From positions 30,746,673 through 30,810,672 of the forward strand of contig NC_047062.1 of the NCBI RefSeq assembly GCF_902459465.1: a stretch of DNA of 64,000 nt, in the 5' to 3' direction. The DNA is from Asterias rubens (taxonomy: Eukaryota > Echinodermata > Asteroidea > Forcipulatida > Asteriidae). Within the stretch, counting starts at the first letter, position 1. Every line of letters begins with the position of its first letter. This document shows, piece after piece, positions 15,301-27,300 of this stretch. The position numbers and the translations under genes are program-made. The notes below the pieces were generated by a model, which was not told the origin of the DNA, made no database searches, and saw only the letters and a list, made by a program, of their open reading frames with translations.

Positions 15301-18300
15301 TGCAAAGTTAGTGACGGGAGGTAAATGCAAGAGGCATCAATACGACGCGCTGCCCATGGTAGTGAGGCTGGTCTTTTGCAAGCTCTGGGATAATATCACA
15401 AACAATCATGATAAATACAACCAATATAAAAAACTTTAATTGTCTTTGCAATCCTATTGATATTTGTGTTCCTCATTGATTTGACAGGCAAGGCAGCTAA
15501 AGACACCGAGGCGAGTGCACGTAAGCAACGCCGCTTGATCAGGTCACAGGTATTGAGACAGATGGTAACAGGCATCGGCCGTGGACGAGGAATGGACTGG
15601 AAATGGCGCGAGCAAGAAACGCAACTACTGGAGGGTGTAGTTTTAGCTGAACACAGAGAGGGTAAGAGACAATTCTTCATTTTGTAATCAAACATTTTTT
15701 GGGAACTACGGTTCTGAAGCAGATTGCTTTCAAGGCAGTGGACACTATCGGTAACTACTCAAAATAACTATTATCATAAAACCTTAATTGGTAACGAGTA
15801 ATGGGGAGAGGTGGATAGTATACAACATTGTGAGAAACGGCTCCCTCTAAAGTGAAGTAGTTTGCGAGAAAGAAGTAATTTTTCTACGAATTTGATTTCG
15901 AGACCTCAGATTTAGAATTTGAGGTCTCGAAATCAAGCATGTGAAAGCACACAACTTCGTGTGACCAGGGTGTTTTTTTTCTTTCATTAATATCTCACAA
16001 CTTCGACCACCAATTGAGCTAAAATTTTTACAGGTTTGTTGTTTTATGCATATGTTGAGATACACCAAGTGAGAAGACTGGTCTTTGACAATTACCAATA
16101 GTGTCCAGTGTCTTTAAGGATTATATCTCATCTTACTACTGTTACTCCATGTACATCAAGTTGACAATGTACATAAACACACTGTATTGCTACTTGTTGT
16201 AGGTGTTATTTTGGTTTTTTATTTGTCTATTATAAAGCTGTTTCACTTTTTAGGCTGTTCCTTGCAAGCCCCACTTTTTGGAATAGTGCTTCCGTAATTC
16301 ATATATATTGACTTTACTTTTTCCTTTCTTGATAATGATATGTGGAAATAACCGTTGCTTTGAATTGAACTGAATTGAATTGAATTGAATTAAATGGACC
16401 CTTCCCATGAAATATGCTTATCACATTCACGCATGCGTACATACCCTGTTGGTTGGCAAACGCCATAGAGTTGTGCACTAAGGAGACGCGCAATCGCGTC
16501 TGCGTCACGCACCCATTAGCCATGTACAAAACAGCGCGATGTTCCCTCATTTTGCCAACCAAAACGTTAGTGCGCACGCGCTATGTGCAATTTACATATT
16601 TCATCTGAAGGGTCTATTGACGGAAACCTTAGAGAGGCCCAACCCTCAAAAACATAAAAGTATTACCAAATAACACTCAAAGCATTTTGGGCCACAAAAG
16701 CAAGTCTGATTTCACAGATTATCAGGTGCAGAGAAGAGACCCAAGGTTGTGACTGAAGTAGTTCATGCAAGTTGAATTCAGTCAATGTAGCTTGAATATT
16801 ACCGGTTTGAAAACAAAATATGCAGATGGCATCATTCTATGCATTAGTAATTTCAATAAATAGTAAATGGCCTGAGGTTTCTCTGGGAGTCTTTCACAAA
16901 GGCTTGAAGACTCTGCTAGAGTCAAAATGTCAGGCCATTAAAGGGAAGGTGCATGTTTGGTAATTGTCAAAGACCAGTCTTCTCACTTGCTGTATCCCAA
17001 TATAAGCATAAAATAACAAGCCTGTGAAAATTTGAGCTCAATTGGTCATCGAAGTTGCGAGAAAATGATGAGAGAAAAAACACCCTAGTTGTTTGAATTT
17101 TTGTGCTTTCAGATAGGAATAAAATACTTTTTGCTAGAAGTCTTTTATTATTTTAGTGAGAAATTACCTCTTTCTCAAAATCTATGCTACGTCAGAGGGA
17201 GCCATTTCTCACAATGTTTTATAATGTCAACAGCTCTCCAATGTGTGTTACCAAGTCAATTTTTAAGTTAATATTTGTTTTGAGTAATTACCAAACGTGT
17301 ACCTTCCCTTTAACAAATGTTTGCATTTATACCATAGGTCCTTTTGGTTGGTAAGCAGTTTCCAGCAGCTAATTCTATTTTCTCATAAGTAATTTCTTAA
17401 CGATCCTGTCTGACTGGATTTATACCTTATAGCTGTGGTAGCATCTAGCAGTAAACACACAACGTCAAGCAGTGACCAGACCTCTGGAGATAAAACCCCA
17501 ACAGATAAAGGCCCGGCAGTAGGCGCTACAGGAGGATCAGGGACATGCCTAGTAAACAGGAAGAGCAGCTCTACCCCAAGCTTAAATGAGTCCGCTGTAG
17601 GGTCACACAGACCGGCACCTAAAGGTAAGCTGCACATTACTCCATACAGTCTTAGACCTTGAACTTCGCTCAAGAAGGGACACAGCCATTTTTCCTTTGG
17701 TAAGGGGCACATCTATGAGGAAAATGTCTGATTAATAATAATAATAAAAATTACAACATTTATAGAGCGCTAAATACGGATGTTTTTAAGCGCTATAACC
17801 AGATTGACAGAACAGATGGGTTTTAAGTTGAGATTTGAAAGTGTCCAATGAAGGAGCTGCTTGAATGTGGGTGGGTACATGTACCTTGTTCCAAAGTGTT
17901 GGAGCTAAGACTGAAAAGACCCGATCGCCAAAGCGTGTCATGGTGCGGGGTCCCGGGGAAAGCTGGAAATGAGCGATTGAAGAATAGCGAAGGCGTCGGG
18001 TAGCTGATGAAAGTGAAGAAGAACGAAGGGCTATGAGGTCTTGGAGATATACCGGAGCCAAATTATTAACAGCTTTATACACAAGAAGAAGAATTGGAAC
18101 TTTGCAAAAACACAGGGCACCACAGCATTTCACTGTGGGTGCCGTGGCTTATTGCAAAGCCTGCACTCTAGTACTCTAGTAGATGTTTGCTGGGATTATT
18201 TATGCTAGGAATCAAGGCCTCACTAAGCCAACAAAACCAGAAGCCCCGCTTTCCCTACCCTGAACATCTGACGTCACACTTTGAGGCTTGTGAATTACGC

Positions 18301-21300
18301 TAGAAATCTGCCTTGAGCCTACGTCAATCCCCGTTAATAAGCACCTTTGACCTCGCATTAATTTTACATGGAGATTCGCAGGCGAATGGTACAACAAATG
18401 CACGCTGCTGCATGCAAAGGACAGAAAGTGCAGCTGCCAAACATCACCTCAAAACACAGATATAGAAAGCTCACGTCACTGCACGTTTGTCCAATGAATC
18501 CATTGTATCAAATGAAATCACTGGTTCTGTAAAACCAATACCTGTCATTTTCCATGCAGATAAAGAACTCTGAAAACTCTTGTAATAGTGTAGCAAATCC
18601 TTATAGAGAGTATCAATATTGCTTTCAGATCGTGATCATGCCTCGACCTCTGACCTGACTGCGAGCATCAACATGGCAACCTCAATGGTTGAGACTGCCC
18701 TTATGTCGGCCAGCCGAGGGGGTTTGCTCAGTGGATCGGAGGACATCGCTGAGAGTCCAGAGCTAGCAGCTGAGATGGAGCAAGCCGCGACCGCCATGAA
18801 TGAGTGCAACGCAGCCAATAAACAGCCTCCACCTATTACTGGTAAGTGGCGTGAACCTTGATATCAATACTAAGAAGATCAGGGCTCGATTTCACAAAGC
18901 AGTAGAATCCATCGTAAGACAAATATGTCAGTATCACTGTAGTGATTTGTAATGTCACATCACACTTACTTAGCAACTACGATTGATTTGAAGTTAAGAT
19001 CAATCTTAGCTATTTGTGAAATTGGCCCCAGGGCCTGGTTTCATTGCTTAAGCAGAAAATATTGCTTTACAATTTTCTGCTAAGCGCAAATGAGCAGGGG
19101 CCAATTTTATACAGCATGTGAGCACACAAACGTGCTTGAGGAAAGTATTACTCAACAGAAACAGGTTACCAGGCAATTGATTAATTTGCTTAGCGCAGAT
19201 GAGCAGGGCCCAATTCTATAAAGCGCGTAAGCACACAATCGAGCTCAGCACAGACAATGATTACCTAACAGAAACAGGTTAACAGGGTAAACATTGTTGT
19301 GACTGGTGCCCAACTAAATTTTTGCTTAGCAAAGAAACCTTTTCAAGCAGTTATTTCTGCTTAACCAGGGTACCAGTCACAAGAAGTAATTATGACATAC
19401 TAGTTTGGCTGGTAACCTTATTCTTATTTTTGTGACATGTATGCTTAAGCAGCTCCATTAAATCTTGCCCACATCCCTTGATGAGTGAAATAAATCCAAG
19501 GGTTGGGTTGGTTTCTTTTTTTTGCATTAATCAGAGTTTGCCTATGCCTTGATCTAACTGAGTGACATTAAGTGGTGCATGTCATTTTGTGCATGTACAA
19601 CATATGTTTACTCCACACAGTCTGTGTAGATCTTTATCACAATTTGTTGTCGCTTACAAATACAAATGATGCTTTATGTAGGTGAAATAGTCTGGCGCCT
19701 CACTAACTCTACTACATGTATAAGGAACCAGACAAGAAGGCTGTCAATGCTATTGTGCATGTATATAGGGGTTTTTTCAAGTAGAAAGAAAACCGCTGTA
19801 GTACATGTAAGATATATTCTTAGCCCTCCTACTGTTTGGCCGTTTAATAGATTGGTTTTGAATGACAGATGAACTATGCCATGATGCAGTATGATATCAT
19901 GTGAATATATGCATGATCTACACAGTACACACATTTGCAGTTAGTTCTTTGCACAGTGGTGTTATGTGCACTGTGGTATCATCATACCTTGCATTTGAAT
20001 GGTTTTATGTGGCTCCAGTAGATTGCCTGCATTGTGTACCCCAACACCATTTTTATTGGTCAACGTGCTGGAAAATGGAACCAAAAGTAGGAGGGTTAAT
20101 GCACAAAGTCAAGCCAACTTGTGATAAAGATCGATTGGCACTTAAAATAAACTGACAATAATGTCCCAATGACACATCCTAACATTTGATTTTGCAATGC
20201 ACTAAAAGTGTTCCTTCCCCCCGTGCCGTCCCCTTCCTTAGGTGTCCCAGCCTCCACAACACCCACCACAACCACCACCAGTACCACAAGCAGTATGAGC
20301 GTGAGCGTGCCCAATCTATCCAGCACCCGGGACGTCGTGGCGGGCCTGATGGAATCGTTCCCGGCCCTCATGCGCCGCAGCGGCAGCGGGGGCAGCGGGA
20401 ACACCGTGCTCTCCGGCCGCGGGACCAACTTCGCCTCCAGCTTTGTCAGGTTCCCGCTGTCGTCTGGACTATCTAGCAGTGAGTAGAGGGCAGGGGATCT
20501 GACTTTCAGGGGGGCCAGTTTTCATAGAGCTGCTAAAGCACAGAAACTAGCTTAGCACAATCAAAATAAGTTAACCAGCCAAAAAAGCATTCCACCATGT
20601 ACCATTTCTGGCTGGTATCCCGCTTACTTTGGCTTAGCAGAAAACTGTTAAATTAAGCAGCTCTATGAAATTGGGCACAGGATCCATTTTCACAAAGCTG
20701 TTTAGCAGAAAACCCTGCTTCACAACAAAGCAAACTTAATGTAATTTGGCCGGTAACCTGTTTCTGCTAAGCAATACTATTCTGTGCTTAGCAAGTTTTT
20801 GTGCTGACAGGCTTTATGAAATTGGGCCGAGATAGTTTTTTTTAACAATGTGCACACCGAACTAAAATCACACTCAACTGTTTATGGTGGAACTATCCTT
20901 ATCCTGCTTAGCATAGTTGCAATAGTCCTGCTGCTCTTTGCAATAGCTTAAAGGGTTATGGTACTTTTTGCACCGCGCAAAAAACAAAAGTCCGTAGATT
21001 TACATTTAACTTACATTTAATGATGATAGAAAGCTTCCCTTAAGCTTTATGAAGTTTGCCCCGGTACTTACCCGCATGACTGGTCCATTGACATGCACTA
21101 TTGCATGTGCATGCTGTTTTGCTAAGACCTCCATATTGGAAGTTCATCCTTGAGTCGATGGATAGTCTTTAAGGATTTGAAACTTTGCATGGTTGAAGTA
21201 TAATTAGGTGAGGTATTGTGAAATTGGTAAACACCATGTGACTAGTGTTGGTTCTGAAAAGAACAGGTTGTTGATAACTCAACTTTCTCCTGAAGTTGAT

Positions 21301-24300
21301 CAGATCATACTGATCGAAAAGTTGAGTTGTCAACCACCGGTTCTTTTTAGAACCAATACTACGCAAGTGAGATTTACAGATATTGTTACCGCAAACTGCA
21401 CCTAAGGATAGTCTTTTAATAGTTAATTTTTATTTGTCAGCATTCAAGCGCAGCCTTAAGACTAATCTGTTCAATCTGTGGTTTTATCAACCACCACAGG
21501 ATCTTGCTAGCAACTGGTGCCTTTGAATGGTTTCCAGATATCGTGCGCCTTATAAATGTTATGGTATTATTAACTTAATGTTCTTGCGTTCTTACAGGTA
21601 ACTTCCTCAGCAGTGCGCAAAGCGCCCCCAACCTACCAGCGGCCACCACATCCTTAGCCAACACCACCAGCGCCACAGCGACCGTCGCGTCTACCCTCAG
21701 CTCTGTCCTGGCCACCAGCATGACGTCCAACTCCAGTGAGAGCGACAACGAGTTCCTTGAGAATTGCCGCGCCAGCTCGCTCCTCGCCGAGTTGGAGGAC
21801 GATGAGTTCTGTCCGGAGCCTGAAGAGCTGGACGATGAGAATGAAGACGACAGCGAAGGAGACGATTATGAAGACTGTACGGTAAGTATCTGCAAAGTTA
21901 AGGACAGGTATTGGCTCTATATGTATACACATGTAAATCAGATTTAACTGCGAATCTCCAGAACCATAAAAGCCATGTGACATGATGGGAGGTCAAAGGT
22001 AATTATGTACATGGGCTCAACGGCAGATCTCTGGTGTAGTTCACAAGCCTCGAAGTGTGACGTCAGATGTTCTGGCTACTGTACCCGTTGCCTGACATCC
22101 AGTTTGGGTTTTTTATTTTTTATTTTATGCAAGTTCTCCTCAAACAATAACTCTTAATAAGGGGTTAAAAGAGAAAAACGTTTAAGAAGAAAGTAACTCA
22201 GGGGAGCTAAAGGTAACTGATATTCTTCATATATCATTGCCAACTGGTTTAGAGCATTAAATTCAAGTTCTGGTGGTTAAGTCATCAGTGTGTGGGTTCG
22301 AATCCCAGTTATTACACTTGTGGCTTTGAGTACTTGTGTCTTGGAGCACTTGTGTGTTTGAGCACTTGTGTCTTTACTTTAACTGCTTCTCTTTACCCAG
22401 GTGTAAAAATGGTACCTGCAAGGGTAGAGAGTGATATTGATAATGAAGTTGATTCAGACGTGGTTTTATATTAGAAAAGATGAAAGCACCTCAATGTTTG
22501 TGCCCTAGGAGGAAGAGGATTACGATCCGAGAGGCAGTCGAAGAAGGACCTGGGATGATGAGCACGTCCTGAAGAGACAATTCTCAGCCCTCGTACCGGC
22601 CTTTGATCCACGTCCAGGTAGAACCAATGTACAGCAGACAACGGACCTAGAGATCCCACCACCAGGTAGGTCTAATTCTACCCCTAAAGCTTGGTTCATA
22701 CCTCCTGCGAATGGAAATGCGATACGAATTTTGATGTCACAAATTCAAAACAATTAATTCACGTCAGTTGACTAAACATTCGTTGCAAAAGCAGCCATGT
22801 GTGATCAAAATTCGCTTCACATTCACATTAGCTGGAAGTATGAGCTGGGCTTTAGAAAGCAGTGCAGTCAGCTAGAGCATTCGACCACATACTAAAAACT
22901 ACACTGGCTACCTGTCAATTGGTGAATTCCATTGAAAATAATCCTACTCAAGTTCAAGGCACTACATGGTTCAGCTCTACCCTATATACACAATCTGTTG
23001 ACACCGCGTACTACTAGACCAGGCCTGAGATCTACCAGCAATACGCTTTATGTTCCTCAACTCCTATATTGGGCATGGCAGGCCTTAATTTTTGTTCTAG
23101 AAGTGGCACAGCAATTGTCCTCTATCTAGTTGGGGGCACTTCTATGAGTAAATTTTTAATTTTTTTTAAGGGCACCACTGCAAATGCTGTGGGTGCCGTG
23201 GATTATTTTGAGGCCTGGCATGGTCTAGGGACCTTTTAGCACTGACCCAATAATAATTGTTGACCTTTTTTTTAATGTGTACTCGTTGCCTTTGTAGGAT
23301 CTCCAGATACATCCTTCAGGGAGGATGGTGACTCCACTCCGTGCCCTCATCTTGCTCTCTTCATCAGAGGACCAGGAATCCCAGGGGTAGGTTTAATTGT
23401 TCAGATTGGTGTGTCGTGGACGAGTGGATAAGAACACTGGACTGAAAGCTCTGGTGTTTCTGATCGACAGAGTGTGGGTTCAAGTCCTGATCGTGGTTCT
23501 TGTGTCCTTTAGCAAGACACTTAACCACTATTGCTACATCCTTCAGATGTGTCGTAAAGTTGATGTCCGGCGTTGTGAAATGCATGTAAAAGAACCCAGT
23601 GCACTTATTGACAAGAGAATTCCAGATAAAATGATTTACAGGACGCTTGCAACCGCTACCGTCTTAATAATAAGAAAGCTTACAGATTGCAATTAGATTT
23701 TTAGGGGGGGGGGTGGTCATTACCAAGCAACAACCCTTCCTTTAAGCACGTTATACGCGGTACTTTGCAAAGTCCCGGGGTCGATTTCACAAAGAGTTAT
23801 AGGACTAGTCGTAACACAGGACTAGTCCTAGGAAACTTTAAGACTGATCCTAAGTTAGGACGAGTTACTTGTCCTAACTCAAGATAAGACACGTCCAACT
23901 TTTATGTCCCTGTAAAAACAAATCCACAGGCATATTATTCCAGTGGGATACGAACCCGCGACCTTTGGCATACTACAATTAGATGTCTTACTTCTAGAGG
24001 CAGTTGAAATCCCTTTTTTTAAGCAGAGGGCACCGCAATGATTGAATAGATAATAATTTTGCATCAGGGTTTAATGAATATTATTTTTATTGGCTTTTTT
24101 ACACCATGTTTTTAGTTGGATTTTCCTGATTTCTTGATTCCATTTTGCAGATTCCAGAGACGGAAGTGTTTTGTGAGGATCCCAATTCCACAGTGTTTAA
24201 ATACATCCAGATGCTGTATCAAAACACACCAGCCGGAACTAAACAGGACAAACTACGTCGTATATGGGAACCTACTTACACGTAAGAAATAATTACAATC

Positions 24301-27300
24301 TATACCTTTGTTTTTTGGAACCGTTTGATTGTTTTAGTCCTATATAAATGTACAGTAGATGTCAATACCCAGAAAACTCGAGGCGGTTACTCAAGTTCTG
24401 TAATTGAGTGTCGTTTCAAATCCTGGCATGGTCTGCCATGACACTTGTGTCATTAAAGGCAGTGGACACTATTGGTAATTACTCAAAATAGTTATTAGCA
24501 TAAAACCATACTTGGTAACAAGTACATGTAATAGGGAGCTGTTGATGGTATAATACACTGTGAGAAACGGCTCCCTCTGGAGTAACGTAGTTTTCGAGAA
24601 AGAAGTAATTTTCCACGAATTTGATTTCGAGACCTCAGATTTAGAATTTGAGGTCTTGAAATCAAGCATCTGAAAGCACACAACTTCGTGTAACAAGAAT
24701 TTTCACAGGTTTTTAATTTTATGTATAAGTTGAGATACACCAAGTGTGAAGACTAGTCTTAGACAATTACCTATAGTGTCCACGTCTTTAAGGAATGCAT
24801 GTTATAATAATTGCTTCTCTTTACCCAGGGCTACAAAGTGTAACCTGGCTTCCTGTCCCAGGAAATAGAAATATTCTCAGTCCTTTATTCTTCTCCTTTT
24901 GCTAGAATCTATAAACTGAACACATCATCAGTAAATGTAGATTCTTTTCTTGTCTTGTTTTATACAGCGTTGTGTACAGAGAGTTGAGACCTGAAGATGG
25001 ATCCATGTCACTCACAGAAAACACTGAGGTAATAATGTACTTTTGATTATCAGGTTTTTTTTTTGGACCCAACAACCCACAATGACGAGAAAACCAATCT
25101 GAATTTGTTATTACTGACAATTCATAAGTACCTCAGACAGTTTCGCTATTCCTATTGGTGGAGAGCGCGTCACGTGGGGGTGTTTAAACCGTTGATAATG
25201 AAAAAGGTGTTTATGAATGGGAATCAAAGTGTGTTAAATCGGTTTTCAACTAGTGGTTTAAACCCGCTGAGGCCTGGTTCTTGATAATTTACCTCGACTT
25301 AGTCTCGGTAAAATTATCAAGAACCAGGCCTTGTTGGGATTAAACCACTAGTTGAAAACCTCTTCACCACACATTGATTCCCTTATTATACCTCATGTAT
25401 AGAGTCCTCTAATCTGATTGGTTAAAACGGAGTCATGGAAGTGCTATGCCCGCTTTTTTTATTTAGATGACGTCATAGTTGACTATGATCGTGGCATAGT
25501 CAATCGACAATGCCCGCCCTGAAAATAACAGTCGCAAATAGGTCATTTGTGTGTACTGATAATGATATGTGCATGTGCAACTAGCGTTCCGTGTCGCGAC
25601 CTTTCTTCACAGACAACCTTTTACCGTTGTCAGTTTTGTTGAAGAAGAATCTTTATTCGATATATAAAAGAAATATTGACTGCTTATTAATCGGGGCACA
25701 GTTAAAATTATAGGCCCTCGATGATGTCAAAACCATGGCTATGTCCTCAGCTTTGCTTAGGGCATAGTAATGGTTTTGACATCACCTTAGGCCTATAATT
25801 TTAACTGTCCCCCCATAGCAGTTAGTATTTCCATATTAATTACTCCTAAGATTAAAAATCAAGGCTTCTTGTTTGAAATATCAAGATGGTTTGATATGAA
25901 AACAGAGAACTAACTGTTTTTCTGATCTTGTCATTCAGGGTCGTTGGTCAATCCCATTTGTGGACCGCCATCTGGGTTCAGACACCCTACCTAAGACTGA
26001 GTTAGTATCGTATCTGCAACACAATGGGGATGTGCACTTCCTAAGACGCTGGAAGCTGACGGGGGCAGCGAAGAATATACGCAAGACCCGGAACTGCTCT
26101 CAGCTCATTGCTGCTTACAAGGTTAGTGTTGGGAAGTCATGTTTATCATCGGGCTGTCATGACTCGAGTGGTTTTAGAGCTTTGAATTCAAGTTCTGGTG
26201 GTTGAATCATCGAGTGTGGGTTAGAATCTCGGTCATGACACTTGTGTCCTTGAGTAAGACAACTAATAACCAATATTGCTGCGTCCTTCGGATGGGATGT
26301 AAAGTCATAGTTCCTGTGTGTTGTGTAATGCACATAAAAGAACCCAGTTACACTTATTGCTAAGAGAAGGGGTTTGCCCTGGTGTTCCGGCAGTGGGTGC
26401 TGAATGCGCCCACAGCATCTTGTCCACCCTTATAAGGTGCTACATAAATATGGTCTCATAATTAAACAAAATCAAAAACCTGTCTTGGACAATTTCTGTC
26501 AGTAGATACGTCGTTATATAAGACAGTGTATTATTTAATATTATATTGCCAATCTTGTGGTTTCCATATCAGGTTTCCATGCTTTTGGTCCTCGTCAATG
26601 TTTCAATCCAATATCCTTCACTAATCCAACCCCCTTGTCTGATTTCAGGAGTTTGTACACCTTGGTCTAGCCAAGCCAGCTCACAAGCGAAGCAGACATG
26701 GTTCCAATCACTTCCTGGGTGATCTAGACTGTGGCGGACCCTCGGTCTACCCGTATGACCCTTCTGCATCTACAGTCAGCGATGTACTACAGCTTGTTAG
26801 GATCCTATATGCAATCGCTAGTGACGTCAGCAGCATCAGTCTAAGAGGTCAGTCAAACCCACACCAACAACAACAAGTAGTATTCATTTGGGTTTTTACC
26901 CATATACACCGATGTGTGTTAGACCTTTATACTCAATACTTACCCGAGTTCTTAAGTTCTGTGAAAACAATCACTGGTATATTACTCGGGTGGGATTCGA
27001 ACCCACAACCTTTGCATCTAGAGCAGTGTCTTACCAACTAGACCACCGAGATTGCCCGGTACCTAGAGGCAGTTTGAATCCTATATTTAATATTTTTAAC
27101 ATCTTAAGCAAAAGTAGCTAAGCACATCAAAATAATGCTTACTAGAATAAAGTAACCAGCCAAAATACCATGCCACATGTATGTACAATTTGTCACTGGT
27201 GTCCTGCTTTTTTTCGCTTAGCAAACAAACTTTCTGCTTAAAGCAGCTCTTTGAAATTGGGCCCTGGTTGTTAGTTGGATTAATCTGTTATTGCTGTGTA

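Larger units (their letters stand above)
15662..17432 (+). other. HECTD1 intron 18, searched for the missing MIB/HERC2 exon
   Basis: Apart from two family A MITEs, a LINE tail and a foldback MITE, I found no frame encoding the expected second half of MIB/HERC2. About 16,621-16,938 is unassigned. Confidence 0.6.

Noticed and set aside
26985..27062. Functional tRNA gene on the minus strand
   Set aside because: Strong box A and B, but the anticodon arm and acceptor stem do not form. A diverged copy at 23.9 kb shows it is an interspersed element.
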